This document shows positions 1-12,400 of a stretch of 64,000 nucleotides of DNA, in pieces. Numbering within the stretch: position 1 is the stretch's first letter; the number at the start of each line of letters is the position of its first letter. Origin of the DNA: Tethya wilhelma (lineage: Eukaryota > Porifera > Demospongiae > Tethyida > Tethyidae); the NCBI GenBank assembly GCA_964030475.1, contig CAXIPT010000004.1, positions 6,334,250 through 6,398,249 of the forward strand, given 5' to 3'. The notes beneath the pieces are model-generated. The model saw only the letters and a program-made list of their open reading frames with translations. It made no database searches and had not been told where the DNA came from. A program made the position numbers and the translations under genes.

Positions 1-120
1 AGATGCATGAACTTATAATCTAGGCCTTGAGATGCTAATCCAGCAGAATTAACATTAAATCCAGCTGTAGCATTCCTAACCAAAAGGCTGCTTCACCTCT
101 CTACAAAACTGCAAAGGTAC

Positions 121-740
121 AATAACTGTTTTGAACCAGATCAGATGAACTTAGTCTGGTCCTCTTAAGACAATTTGACACTGCTAATCAAGTAAAACTA
201 ATAAAATAATTATTCTGAATTTCATAATGACGGATAGTTCACAGGAAGCAGCTGTGTAGCTACCATTTCCTACATCTGAAGAAAACCTCAATGGTCTAGC
301 GATGAAATGACTCTCACAGGTTTCTTCCAAGGTATCTCTTACACTTGTGTAAGAGTAATAAATGCCAGTGTGGTCAAGACACACGTAAAACCTTAAGAAC
401 TGTGAATGTAATACAGTCAAAAGGCTCAAACCTTTATCAGAAACATCTCCCTACCATCTTTCTACAATAAGGTTTTTAATTGGGGGGGGGGGGTAATAAA
501 TTAGTAAAAGAACTTGGTTCAGGCCTTCTTACTAATCAAGTATGAATAATTTTCCTACCATAATTCATCTTGGTGGGGTTGCAATGAGTAAACGAACTTG
601 GTTTAGGCCACAAGATTTGCCAATCAAGTAAACATAATATTCAAATAGTCTACAGGAAACAGCTGTATGTACCATTTCCTATATCTGAGGAGAACCACAG
701 TGGTCTAGCGATGAAATGGCTGTCACAGGTTTCTTCCACC
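121..740. repeat. Diverged local direct repeats
   Basis: Two kinds of diverged direct repeats interleave here. A block of about 100 bp at 236-340 (containing tggtctagcgatgaaatg) recurs at about 652-740 with scattered substitutions. A shorter unit, gaacttggtt...aatcaagta, occurs three times, near 148-205, 510-550 and 595-635. No coding signal was seen in the first 1.5 kb. A poly-G run lies at 482-492. Confidence 0.65.
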
Positions 741-1215
741 AACTGGTGAGGACAATTGGTTATTAGCATGACAAAGGATTCTAAATTGTTTACCAACCAT
801 TGAGCTGATCAATAAGCAACCTTAGAGCTCTACACACAAGCACATACTCACAGCTAGAGAGAGAGACAAAGATACTGTATTGTGATTATTTAGTGGCCAC
901 ATTCAAAAGACCTCATGCAAAGAGCCATTCACCTTTATTGGTTTGTGGAGAAGAATTGTGGTCAGTGGTTTCAACCATCTCATTTTTTGCTTTGACAAGA
1001 AATAGATGACCTCGTAAAATACATACACTTTGGAAAGATTGAAGACTTTTGAAATTGTTCAGTTATCAGTGGACTATCATGAAAAGAAAACTACATGTAC
1101 AAGTGCTAACTAAACACTAAAATGTGTCGACTGACAAAGACTCTCTTTTTGACTCTCTCTTTTTGTTTCAAGATTTATTTCCTTCCTTATGCTGTGCGTG
1201 CATGTCAATGCTGCT

Positions 1216-1490
1216 AAATTCAACAATACAAGGAAGACGAAACTTATTACAAGGAGGCAGTAAGCAAACAGACAGAGATGTACAGTAGAATTAGAGTTTT
1301 AAAAAAAAAATCTGTTAAATTCAACGATACAACTTAGATGGAAATTAGTACAAAAGGGAAATAAGCAACAGGTATGTAGAAGGTTTAAAAAAATCTGTTA
1401 ATTAAATTAAATAATACAACTAAGATGACCGGAACTTAGTATAAAAGGGAAATAAGCAAACAGGTAGGTAGAAGGTTTAAAAAAATCTAT
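1216..1490. repeat. Three tandem copies of a ~90 bp unit
   Basis: Three consecutive copies, starting near 1216, 1314 and 1398. Each has the order ttaaattcaacaatacaa, then a purine-rich middle with aagcaaacag, then a gtttaaaaaaatct end. Copies two and three are closer to each other than to the first. No coding potential seen. Confidence 0.75.
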
Positions 1491-1521
1491 TTATGGTACA
1501 AGAAAGGGTTTTATTACTTAC

Positions 1522-1801
1522 CACTAATTTCCCAGTTACAAATATTCTTCCTTTCTCCTCCTTGTGTGTGTGAGTGATGTAGACGTCTGTGTCGCAGTTG
1601 GAGCACGTGTGAATGAGCCAGTCTCCAACAACCCTCGTGACAACCAGTGCCTTCTGTTCCTGTGAGGGAGTGAGGGTATGAGGGTGTGAGGGTGTGAGGG
1701 TATGAGGGTGTGAGGGTGTGAGGGTATGAGGGTGTGAGGGTGTGAGGGTATGTGTGTGTGTGTATGTGTTTGTGTGTGCGCATGTGTGCATGTGTATATG
1801 T

Positions 1802-1845
<44 letters not shown>

Positions 1846-2626
1846 GTTTGTGTGTGTGTGTGAACTAAAAACACATGCATGTACCTGAAGCACATACACA
1901 CATACTGCATGTACAAAGCAAACCCACAAATACTAAAAAAAAATTATTCGAGTCACAACTACAAACTTGTAACTTTAGCTACAAGCACAGATTTCACATA
2001 CGGAGGAAAAGAATTGACATACACAAACTAGTATGAATGCATGTGCTCCAAACTCAATTCCAACATGATATTAATTGTAGTACACATCGAAAGCCTGAAC
2101 TTTGATGTCTCCAATAGCTAGCTACTAAGAAGGACAGCTGATCTAATTGTTCTTAATAGCAATGCAATGTACACTACCATTGTCCAGAGTGTAGTATTGC
2201 ATCAGCCACCGCATAACTTATGATCTGAACACCATAGTCACAAGTCTAACTTGTACTAGCAGGAAAATCATTAACAGTATGTGAATAGATAAAATAACAG
2301 TATACATTGAGACAATGAATAGTAGAAACAACCCTATAATGGGCTGTATATGCAGTATGTATGTTGTTGTAGTCATGTTAATATGATTATCATGGACCAC
2401 ATGATTTATGTTAGCGACCATATTCAGAGCATTCTGATGGCGTCTTTATCAGCTGTTCTCATCAATGGGCTGATGTCATGATACTATGGCACATGACGAT
2501 CAAAACTTGCATAGAAACACACAATCGTAAGACAAGCAAAGTATCTGTTTGTTCGATCAAATTTATAAGATTTTATATCAGTGTTAGCAGGATTATACTC
2601 TGGCTTTAGCTGGAAGGAAACGCACA

Positions 2627-2664
<38 letters not shown>

Positions 2665-4348
2665 TTACACACACACTCATTCTTCTTCAAAAACAAAACC
2701 ACTATCATCTAAAATACACCACTATCATCTGTCACATAATTGGCCCATTTGTTTCACAGACCTTATCCAATTACCTCCCAAGGCTGCCTGTGACCTCATG
2801 GTCAAACCATCTCTCACCCTAATTCAATTATGTCCACCTGTATACTAATTACCATAATTTCCCTGAAGGCATACATACATACACACACACATCTCAAGGT
2901 CAGTGTGGCCATTGTATTCTCAGACCAACATGGGTTTTTGATGAACTAATTTGTTAATTAGGTTAATTGTATTATAGTCCCACCAAGCTGGTTTGCTAGT
3001 ATCTGTGAGACACCGACCACTTATTAATTGAAAGCAATTCATTGTGGCCTAGATATTGGAAGTAATCATACTATACTACAATATTCTTTAGAGACACTGG
3101 CTTGTTTTGGGGGTTTCTAGCTGTTTTGATGTACTCTACAAGTACTGATTTGTTGAGGAGGATTTCTAGATGTGTCTGGAAGTGAATTTCAAGCCATAAA
3201 GGATCTCAAGTCAGTCAAGCTTTCTCCACTACCACACTGGGCTATAATTGTAGCAACTGTTATACCTACAACTTCACTACATGTTCTATTCCAAACACTC
3301 ATCAACACATACTTGGTGCCTTGTTTTGGAGGTTTTCTAGGTGTTCTGGGATTAAACTTGAAATCATGAAGGATATATCGGTTATGCTTTCTGCACTCCT
3401 TTGCTTGAAACAGTTGTAGAGTTACTACAATACACTGTTAATCTTCTCTACATGTATTGTAAGAAAAGAAACAACTCTGATATGATTTAGCTTGCAATCA
3501 ACAAGTTGCATCGGTTCTTATACCACACTAATAAATTTATGCATCATTGACCTGCCAAAGAAAAGGGTACACCAAGTGCAAGGGTTAATGGATGTCTATA
3601 AGTGCACAATATGCATATATATTTCAATGTATATACTTAAAAGTAACAGAAAAACTGTATATAGCAGCACTGGCAGCAGTTTCTTTTGTTGAGCTGGCTA
3701 GCCTTTTCGTGGCTTTCTCAACATGTGACCCTGTGATCTAATTTCAAGCAAAAAGTTTCAGACCACATGTGCAATATACTGACTGTTAGCAATCACAAAG
3801 AGTATAGCTGTGTGTGCTGATGTAGGAAAAGTGAACAAAAAAATTGTCAGTGATTACAGAAACACACACAAGCATAGCCTCGTAAACCAGTCCCTTCCCG
3901 CTATGCTTATTGCTAAGCTATGCTTATTGCTTGAGCTCAGAGCTAAGCTGAGTTGTTTGTTAACTGTGGGAAGGACAACACTAAACAATTGAGATAAAAT
4001 CTACACAAGATAATTGTGAGTATTGATTGGACGCATACAGTAAATAGCAGATGGACACATACACACAGACCTTATCTAGCTAGTGATGGGTTGTGTATGG
4101 GTGTGGAAGCATAGGAGCTTATTCCAAGAAGGAGCAAGGGTACGTGGGTAAATCCCAATCTGTGGTTGGCCAATAAATCAATTTTTGTGAGCGAGTTGTT
4201 TACAGCTGGTTGTATTATTAATTTAATTTGTCTACTATAAGGTTGATTGATTAATTGCAATTAATTGTCAACACGGAGAAATTAAAATAAAGGATTTTAA
4301 GGTTACCAAATACAGGTTTAGCAAACTTGTTTTAGAGTCAATGTGTGC

Positions 4349-4416
<68 letters not shown>

Positions 4417-5261
4417 NTCACACACACACACACACACACAATCATGTGTGTTGATAAGCATTCACATGACTAGCCATCACACAAGATATACAATACAAAT
4501 TACAACAAAGCAGATTATCATAGCCACACGTATTGTCACCAGTACAGTGTAGCGAATACCAAAGGGGGGTTGGCTAGCAGACTAAGCCATATAGCTTAGA
4601 GGGAGTTGCATCAGCATTAGGATGCCAATCAACAATGAAGAAAACTTGCCCAACTGGTTGAATATAAAGAAAACTTGAACAACTAGTTGAATATATAACT
4701 TACTGAGTGCCCAACCAGTTTGATAAATATATCATTATTGATGCCAAGTGGCTAGATGGGACAACAACATAGAGCTATCTATCTATCATGTGAAGGCTCA
4801 AGTAGCCAAACCCACCCTTGCTGCTCCTAATAGCCAGGTATTTCTGAGTACAAACGGTGAAATGCAGACACTTGGATTAAACCCAAAGGAAAACTTGTAA
4901 GACACTTTAAAGAACACTTATGGAGCTGATAATAAGAGAGACAATGGGTCAATAAAGTACTCAAAGAGAACATGAAAATGAAGGAACAAATTAGACACAC
5001 TTCACACAAGAAACTGTCAGGAGAGGAAGACCTTGGAATTTGGAGACATACCAAGAAAAGATATGAGTACACATAAAAACTTACTGCAAACACTCCTGCG
5101 ACGTCCAGCTCCACTTCAAAGAGTGTCTGGACTCTGAGTCTGTCTCTGGAGTTTTGTGGAAAAAGCTTCTCCGCTTGGACTGGTCTCGACCGCCATTCTC
5201 CTAGATTGTCGCCTTTGCTGGCTACGTTGACGTTCAAACAGGAACAGACTAGTCTTGTCAT
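1522..5261 (-). CDS. Unidentified protein, two candidate exons (partial)
   Basis: Two minus-strand exons can be joined in phase 0. Exon 1 is 5261-5085, with an ATG and donor GCA|GTAAGT. A later exon is 1659-1522, with acceptor CACAG and donor GTG|GTAAGT. The first gives 59 residues ending FEVELDVAGVFA; the second gives 46 residues containing VVGDWLIHTCSNCDTDVYIT, with a possible CxxC pair. The intron between them is 3.4 kb, full of repeats, and may hide more exons; the gene should continue left of the window or into 1-1521. I do not recognise the family. The exons could belong to different genes; the 1659-1522 exon is the better supported because it has clean splice sites next to minisatellite DNA. 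Confidence 0.35.
1662..1862. repeat. gtgagggt minisatellite followed by (GT)n
   Basis: About 85 bp of 8-bp units alternating gtgagggt and atgagggt, running into an interrupted GT tract of about 110 bp. It lies directly upstream, in the minus-strand sense, of the candidate exon at 1659-1522, so it sits next to that exon's 3' splice site. Long Thr-His open frames here are repeat artefacts. Confidence 0.85.
2622..2661. repeat. (CA)n microsatellite
   Basis: About 18 CA units. The surrounding 1863-4342 shows no convincing gene in either strand, only short open frames with no splice context. Confidence 0.85.
3101..3385. repeat. Diverged tandem duplication, period about 219 bp
   Basis: The string cttgttttgg followed by a ggtttctag motif, then gtgtctgg or gtgttctgg, then a tgaaggat-like end, occurs at 3101-3205 and again at 3320-3373. 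The open frame at 3172-3369 runs across the duplication and is not supported as a gene. Confidence 0.45.
4352..4440. repeat. (CT)n(CA)n compound microsatellite with one n
   Basis: About 65 bp of CT followed by an n at 4417 and about 20 bp of CA. The n marks an unresolved base or collapsed length. No gene in the flanks. Confidence 0.9.
4631..4697. repeat. Short tandem repeat, two copies of ~29 bp
   Basis: Unit aagaaaacttg...caactggttgaata occurs twice in a row with a few changes. Non-coding. Confidence 0.6.
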
Positions 5262-5475
5262 GGCTCTCTAGACTGTTTTGCCTTTCTCTAAAAGCAAAAA
5301 GAGCTGTGTCCACTTCAGAACTACTCACAGCTGGCGGTTTTGAGCGCCTTTTTATGTGACCACTTGATAGTGCCAATTCAGCACGGGGAGTTCCCTTTCA
5401 TTATCATTACGTCATATAAAATTACATCATTATGACTACACAAGGTGCATGCACTGACATTTGCAATGCCTCTAG

Positions 5476-8239
5476 CTATGTCTGTGTGTCACTATCACTA
5501 TCATTTTCAGTATCATTCTCCAGCTCAATAGTTACACTGTATGTGAGTGCAGTTCTACTCCATGTGTAGGCTTGATAGCTCCACAACCTCTGGTCAAAGA
5601 TAACTGCAGAAAATCACAAATAGTCAGAGAAAACAAGTCAAGTAGTCAAAATAAATGTGTGTGTGCATGCACATGTGTGAAAAGGGGAAAGCTATAATAT
5701 AGCAAATGAAAGAGCAACTGTAGCTCTTCTTTCTATAATACAGTATAAACTAAACATCAGCTTTTACAAAAAACAAAACTCAGCTAGTGGAGTAAAGCAA
5801 GCCTTTTCTAACTTATGCATACACATGCATGCATGTACATGTACCATATACTGAACATGATCCTAGCCTAGATATAGGTTATCTATGAACCCCGCAGTTC
5901 TACTTACAGACATCTCCAGCCTTCAAAATGGGGTGCTCCTTCAACCCACTGCAAACATCAAAGCAGGAGGACTCCTGTGGATGTGGTACTATGCGGACTT
6001 CCCCTCCAACAACATGTAATGCTATCAGATTTCCACTGGGGAACAGATCCTGAGGGATAGATGGGGAAAGGCTATAGTCAGTACAATAAACACATTTTAC
6101 TTATCCTAGATCATAATTTTCACTTTTTGCCACTGCTTAACCACACGATATTACTAGAGTGACATCAGTACTGTAGGAACAGCATGTTTTGTTTTAAATA
6201 GTAACTTTGTATAGCCTCGTCCCCACACCTCCTTGTGTTTGGAGGGAGGAGCCTGGGGAGTAATCACATTAAAGCTATAGGTATGCAAGGAATATTCTGT
6301 GCTTGGCATTTATCTACTGAAACATTATATCTGAGAGAATAATAATGCTAGCAACCATACATTTTGTGTTGACACCATCATGAAAACAGTACTTGTACAT
6401 GATATGGGTGGGATTTGAGTATGCATGCTTAGTATATCGAGTCATGTCACCATGTGACTCTAAGAAAGGTCTCCACACAGCTACCTGCTTCTGTAGCCAG
6501 TGAGCCATGCAGAACCCAAGTGAAACTCAAAGAAGACTTGTACCTAGCTATCAGAAATTTCTGGGGTGGACACTGTGCCTGGGGATGAGACTAAATACAA
6601 CTTCTTTCATGTAACTTTCGGTTTGTATGATTGATCTTTTTCTGTAAGATTTTTTTTTTTGTTGTAATGTATGATTATATCAGTATAGAAACTAAAGTAA
6701 TGGCTTAGCTAAAGTCCAGACAATTCAGCCTAAAGATTATTTTTCAAAACTATTGATTTTTTCCTTTCCTGAATAGGGTATATATGTCCCTTGAAATCAA
6801 ATCAAGCTATAAATAATTAAAACTTCCTAGTGATAATGGTGTACCTGAGTGTGAGCCGAAGGTGCCCACTGTGTGGTCAATATGAACATGGCAGTGATGG
6901 AGGTGTGAGTGTGTGGAGGAGTGTAGGTGGGAGGGGGGAACAGGACTCGGAGTGTAGAGGGATTCCTCCTATCCGGGCATTCTTGCCTATAAATGGTACA
7001 TGGGTGCATTTTAATAGTACAAAAAATTACATACATACAAAGATAGTTGAAAGCACATTGAATATAAAAGAATATGGTAAAATCTATAACTGCTCAAAAC
7101 AAACTCTTGAACATATTACTGCATACGTGAATTAAAGCACATACACTGTATATAAAAAAATCGGACTGCAAATAACATCCTTACCATGTAAAAGCCCATG
7201 GGTCTTTACTTCGTAACAGTTTCTTCATTAGATTCTTGTCAAACAGCTGTGAGTACATTTCCAATCCCTTGCTATTCTCAGACGTGATCTGCCAACACAC
7301 TGAAGGAGTGGTCATATACTCTTCGGGAAAACCGACAATTTTTCCAAGTGTAAAATCGCTCGGTATTTCCATTGCATTTCGTAGCACGTAGAACTCTCTC
7401 AATGGATCTTGTCGAAGAATATCACTAGGCAACGACGAACCGTTTAGCGTAAGTTCAAGAGGTTGTTTCACAGAGAGACAAGGACAGCGCTGGGTGTCAT
7501 TGAGAAGAGGGTTCTCAAGGATACAGTCGCTGGTGATGAAGAAGTCGAGTCCGAGAGCTTGGAGGTAGGGAAGGGAGGTCACAAGGGCCAGGCGGAGAGG
7601 ACGAGTGACGTAGTAGATCTTTTCATGCATTATCTGTAGGTATGAAAGATTACAACTGACGATTCTGATTATTTTGGTGACTAACTTCGAACATAATTAT
7701 GTACATATACATGTATGTAGATTTGCTATTAATATGCATCAATAATTATCATGATCTATTGACCTGTGTGTGCACATAATACATGTATGACTTCAATAAT
7801 ATTGCAGAAACGAACCAATACAACTGTGATCCCAGACCCTTCCTTTTCTAAGAGAAGGGTCAGCTAGGAGTACCAGGCTATCTCTTACCTTGTGCACATA
7901 GAAAGTAAGTGGCTTATAAGCAGCTGTGAAAAGAGCAAACGCCAGTACCAACATCATTCCAATCCAGACCACCTTTAAACAAAACGTAACACGAGAACAG
8001 CAGCTTCTTTGTCCATCTCTCTTCTTCCCACTGCCACGAGGTCGAAGCTTAATCTTCGATCGTTCTGCAGCTGTGTTTAGGCAGGAGTTAAACTCTTCTA
8101 ACGTGAGACCAGAGGCCAATGCATCTTCTTTGACTCTTTCTAACTCGTCTCGAAGTTTTTTACGAGGAGCAGTTGATGGTGGATCGGGAGGGGGTCTCCT
8201 AGGGTGGCGAGGGCGGGTAGAGGACCTGGTAGATGTCAT
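5476..8239 (-). CDS. C6orf89-like type II membrane protein
   Basis: Five minus-strand exons join in phase: 8239-7889, 7633-7185, 6986-6845, 6049-5908 and 5603-5476, giving 403 residues. The N-terminus is Arg/Pro-rich and cytosolic, a short helix (LTLEEFNSCLNTA) follows, and one membrane span lies near residues 86-108 (VVWIGMMLVLAFALF). The remaining ~290 residues should face the Golgi/ER lumen. The last two exons contain DLFPSGNLIALHVVGG, LKAGDVFIFDQRLWS and an acidic tail. The order short helix, single span, Cys-containing lumenal part, then a terminal phi-xx-GD domain resembles bombesin receptor-activated protein C6orf89 of vertebrates. I infer the family from recalled similarity of the C-terminal domain and the membrane topology, so the identification is moderate while the gene model is strong. 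Start chosen at the ATG that begins MTSTRSS; an upstream in-frame ATG exists in apparent 5' UTR. Confidence 0.6.
6214..6263. mobile_element. Short remnant of the TAGCCTCG foldback family
   Basis: Contains tagcctcgtcccc at one end and ggagcctggggag at the other, matching the termini of the full element at 21032-21676. It lies in an intron of the C6orf89-like gene. Confidence 0.4.
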
Positions 8240-9454
8240 GGGGTGGATGGTAGGAAAGATCTCTAGAAAACAAACAAACAAACAAAACGAATTTTTATGA
8301 TATTGAAAGCAATAGGTCAAAGGTCAAAGCGTTCAAGCAGATAATTTTAGAGTAATTTCACTCACAATTTGTATCAACTGCACAGATGTATATAGAAATT
8401 CCCCCTTTTTAGTATTTCAGTCTCCTGCCAGTTGAGACGGCCGCTGGATTAGACCTAGCCTAAGGGACGTACTAGATGAGATCTGCAGATTTGTGTACTT
8501 TGACCTTTGCAGCAAACATAACGTCATTGTCCCGCCCGCGGGAACTTTGATTGCTATAAATCACTTGTGCAAAAAAAACAACTTGAAGGCCAGTATTTTG
8601 AAGACTTCATTCCGAATTTCGTGGAGCAAGCTAACAACTGGACCAGCTCCTCTTTTCAACTGCTGCTCCTGTACTCGCTGGCACTCTGAGGCTTCATGCA
8701 CTGCCATGGACTGACCCATTCGGGCCAGTGGACAAGCTAGGATGTAATATCATGCATGCACAGTGCTCTGACTCTCTCCAACTTTACTATGAAGTGTCCA
8801 GTCCGACTCATATTGGATCATGAGGTACCATTGGACTACTAACTGGCTTATGTGAGTGTGTATGTGTTGTGTTTGTGTATAAGTCAAATTAAACTAGTGC
8901 ATGGCTGCATGGCCCGGTGACATATTGAGTCTGGTTGATACATACATGGTACGTTAGCTAGTGGTATGTATAATACAAAGATGGTGTACATGGGACAATA
9001 GATTGAATTGAAAATCAACAAGCTCATATATGCATGTACGTGTGTGTGTGTAAGCTCATAAATGTGTGCACGTGTGCATGTACATATTCATGTGCACATG
9101 TGTGCACACAGGCACTATAAATACATTGTAGTCAATATGGTGCGGGTTATTTAATCCAGCACCAGCAAATTAAATCCGGATACTGTATATTACGTAACTC
9201 TGCAATACAATAGGAAAGTATATACGGACTACCAGTAGTCTAGCAACAGCATTTTCTTTAATAATCTTTTGTTTTTCTGAATTATATATACAAAAAATTA
9301 AATGTAGAGGATTTATAACAAGTAACAACCACAAGTCACGATACAGTTATAATGTTTTCAAATTGATTGATTCAAAGCATCAAGCGATAAGAGGACGTGC
9401 ACACAAAATCAAAATTAGTATATACTTTTTTTACTCAAATTATTGATTTCAAAC
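8240..9454. other. Intergenic, no gene seen
   Basis: About 1.2 kb between two minus-strand genes. It probably contains the promoter of the C6orf89-like gene and the 3' end of the HADHA-like gene. Only short unsupported open frames were found, with a few short GT/GTGCAC runs near 9040-9110. Confidence 0.6.
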
Positions 9455-12400
9455 TCATGCAATAATAAAGAAGTAACCAGCCATTGCTAACATACTAATG
9501 AATGCTACCACTAAACTAAAAAGAGAAAACACTAAACATAAGCTCAAACGGAGATCAAGACGTAATTCACGATTCCTCAAACCGTACGTTTCTCCAACTT
9601 CGTACAGCTCTTGATTACTGAGCAAAACAGTTTCATTTCTCAGCTCGACAAAGTCCGATACACTTGCAACTTCCTGGGTAGCGGTAGATTTTTGGTGGGC
9701 TTTAAATAGAGAGCCATACACAGCACGATCTGTCACACCAGATAGACTAAGCAGGTCCTTGTTTCCAAATAGAGCCTGGCCATTCGGTATTCGAAACAAA
9801 ATATCTTCGAAACGCTTAACAGTCTCGATCTGCCCGAGTCGTACGATGTAATTCAACGGACCACCTTCGGTTGGGGGGAAATGAATCAAACCAGATACAC
9901 AGAGGATATCGATTGCTGATTCAGAAATTGTCGGAGATTGTTTCTTTGCCAGCGTAGCTCGCAGTCCGAGGTGAAGCATGAAGAGTTGAGCTAAGTCGGA
10001 GTCGCTGGGCGGTCTGCGTCGGCCGTCTCTGTAGCTGTTCTTGCCGGAGGTGAGGTAGAGATTTAGGTCTTGGAAGTGGTCGCTCTTTAGAGAGCTGATT
10101 AGTTGTATGAGATAGTCACGATCGAGCTGGATGGATGACCACAAAGACAAAGACAATAGGATCAACAGTGGATTAATATACAAACTGCAAAACATTCACA
10201 AACATACGAGTTGCTAAGGGAGCTAGTCTCTCAGTTGACGAGTGCCTGGATGCTCAGACCCATCCAGGCACTCGTCAACTGAGAGAGTTATGTTTTCAAA
10301 TTGAATGATTGTACATACACTGTATGTACACAAAAGTTAGTGCAAAGCCAGCATCTAGCTCTTTTGCTCTGTCCTTTCTCAACCATGAGTTGCTATAGAA
10401 CAAGTGCCTCAATGCTTACAGACATAGCTCACAAAACATTTGTGAAAATCTCATGTACATCTCTTTGCTCTTTAAAGCAAACTTTTTCTGAAACAAACTA
10501 TCTATAGTTAAGACCTTTGAGAGAGTCAAATAACTTATGTTTTAAAAGTTCTACATTAACACACCTCTTTCATGGTGGCAAAAGGTCCTTTGGTGAACCC
10601 AACCTTGCACAGAATGGAGTCAATCTTCTTCTCCGTCAGTCTTCCTCTAAAGTGGTTCACAAGAGACACAGCCAGGTTCCAGAAGGAGAGGGTGAGGTAG
10701 AGGGAGGTCGGGGAGAAGGGAGAGGGGGGAGTGAGGATGGGGAATTTACCGGTGGCCGCTACGAGAGTGGAGAGTGTACGGAGATCCTTGGACAGGAACT
10801 GGTGTGTGCGTGTGTGTGCACTTGAGATTCAATACAACAGCAGAATATCAATGGGCACATGTATTTAAAAACAACAAACTACACACGATCACATGACCAT
10901 TTTGTATGTTGCTTCCACGATGTCTAAGGATTGAGCTACATATACAGTACATTACACACAAGCCCATCTATCAAGGAGAGGAAAGAAAAGCACCATAAGT
11001 GTAAATGTGTTTAGAAAAAACAACTATTACAACATGTACATTTCTTGGAAAGAGAGAAACAAAATGAGGGGTCTGGTACGTGCGAGACTAGTGGACATAC
11101 TGGGCTACAAAGAATACTCAGTGCATGGCAACAATCGTCTGTACTTGTGCAAGGTCTGGCTAGCCAGATTATATTATATTTCCACAGTGCGTACCTTATT
11201 ATTGGGAGGAGTTATCTCCACACAGAGGGTGTTCTTTCTCCGAGGGTCTCCTGCGTTCATCAGCAATGATATCATAGTCTCGGAGGGTCCTCCAGCACAC
11301 ATCAAGCTCACATGTACAACCTGCAAGAATGGAGCAAACTACATTGATGATCCTTACCACATATCAGATAGTTTGGAGGTTGGGTTCTGAAAGTGATGAC
11401 ACACATGACTAATCCAAGCTTGCTATACACAGCTGTATATGTACTTGTACTACTGAGCTATATTTACAGTGAAATCCTACAAGTTCACTTTCACTCTGCT
11501 GTGCAAAATTCAAGTGTTTCTGTAGTTATGGTTTTCTAGCACATGCAAAGAGGAACTAGCATCTAGATCACGCATATTAAATCCAAAACTTACTTCTGTT
11601 GAGTATTTCTTCATCTCCTCCACAACCATCACCGAAGAAGCTTCTTCCTGTCTTCCACCACCATCACTGCCATGCCTGATAGAAGCATCTACGACAACAA
11701 TCATAGCTCCACTTCCTTCCAAAGAGCTCGAAAGAGTAGTGAGATTAGAACCTTTGTGGAACGATAATCCATCCATCTGTTTCTTCACTTCGGCTTCCGT
11801 GATGTAGCATCGCTTGAGAGCATAGCTGTATCCTTTTCGAATCGCATAGTAGGCCTTTTCTTTTGTCAATTCATCGTACAAGTCAATGATTCCAACAGTT
11901 ATTCCACTATATATTAGACTTTGAACATAAGCAGCTGAATAGCCGAGTCCTCTTTTTGATAGTAAGACAACAACTCTGTCAGATTCTTTTGAAAATGGTC
12001 GTGATTCTTCGTTGGGTTGTAGACCGAAACTGAGAGCACATTTTTTCAATTTTCTTGTCACTAGGAAGAGATTCATGAGACTCTTTGATTCGGCAGTGGC
12101 TGCCATGGTACTGAATCCCCGTGAGGTGATGGAGAGAGCCTTGAGACAGCTGCCAGCGTAGAAGCACCTGAAGGTGTTTTGGAGGCAGTGATAGGGAGAA
12201 GGAATGAGTGTGCCCACCTTCCACCAGAGTTGAAGAAGAGCTAACAAGTAGAAGAGACGATTTACGAGATAGTCGCAAACTTCTCGAAAGCAGCCGCTCT
12301 TTCGTGGGTACTTCTTTCGAAACTTTTCGTCCCAAATGTCAGATTTTCCGAGATCACCAAACAAATCTTCTTCGGACAGTGTTTTCGGGTCTTTACGCTT

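Noticed and set aside
1662..1752. CRISPR-like array of short repeats
   Set aside because: Units are 8 bp with no unique spacers; eukaryotic minisatellite. The same applies to 41847-41985.
1477..1929. Thr-His repeat proteins on the minus strand
   Set aside because: Translation of GT/CA microsatellite and gtgagggt minisatellite; only 1659-1522 is supported as an exon.
9455..10195. Stand-alone 246-residue signal-peptide protein
   Set aside because: The region after 10126 continues the HADHA-like dehydrogenase half in matching phase and order; the apparent signal peptide is intronic sequence upstream of the acceptor.
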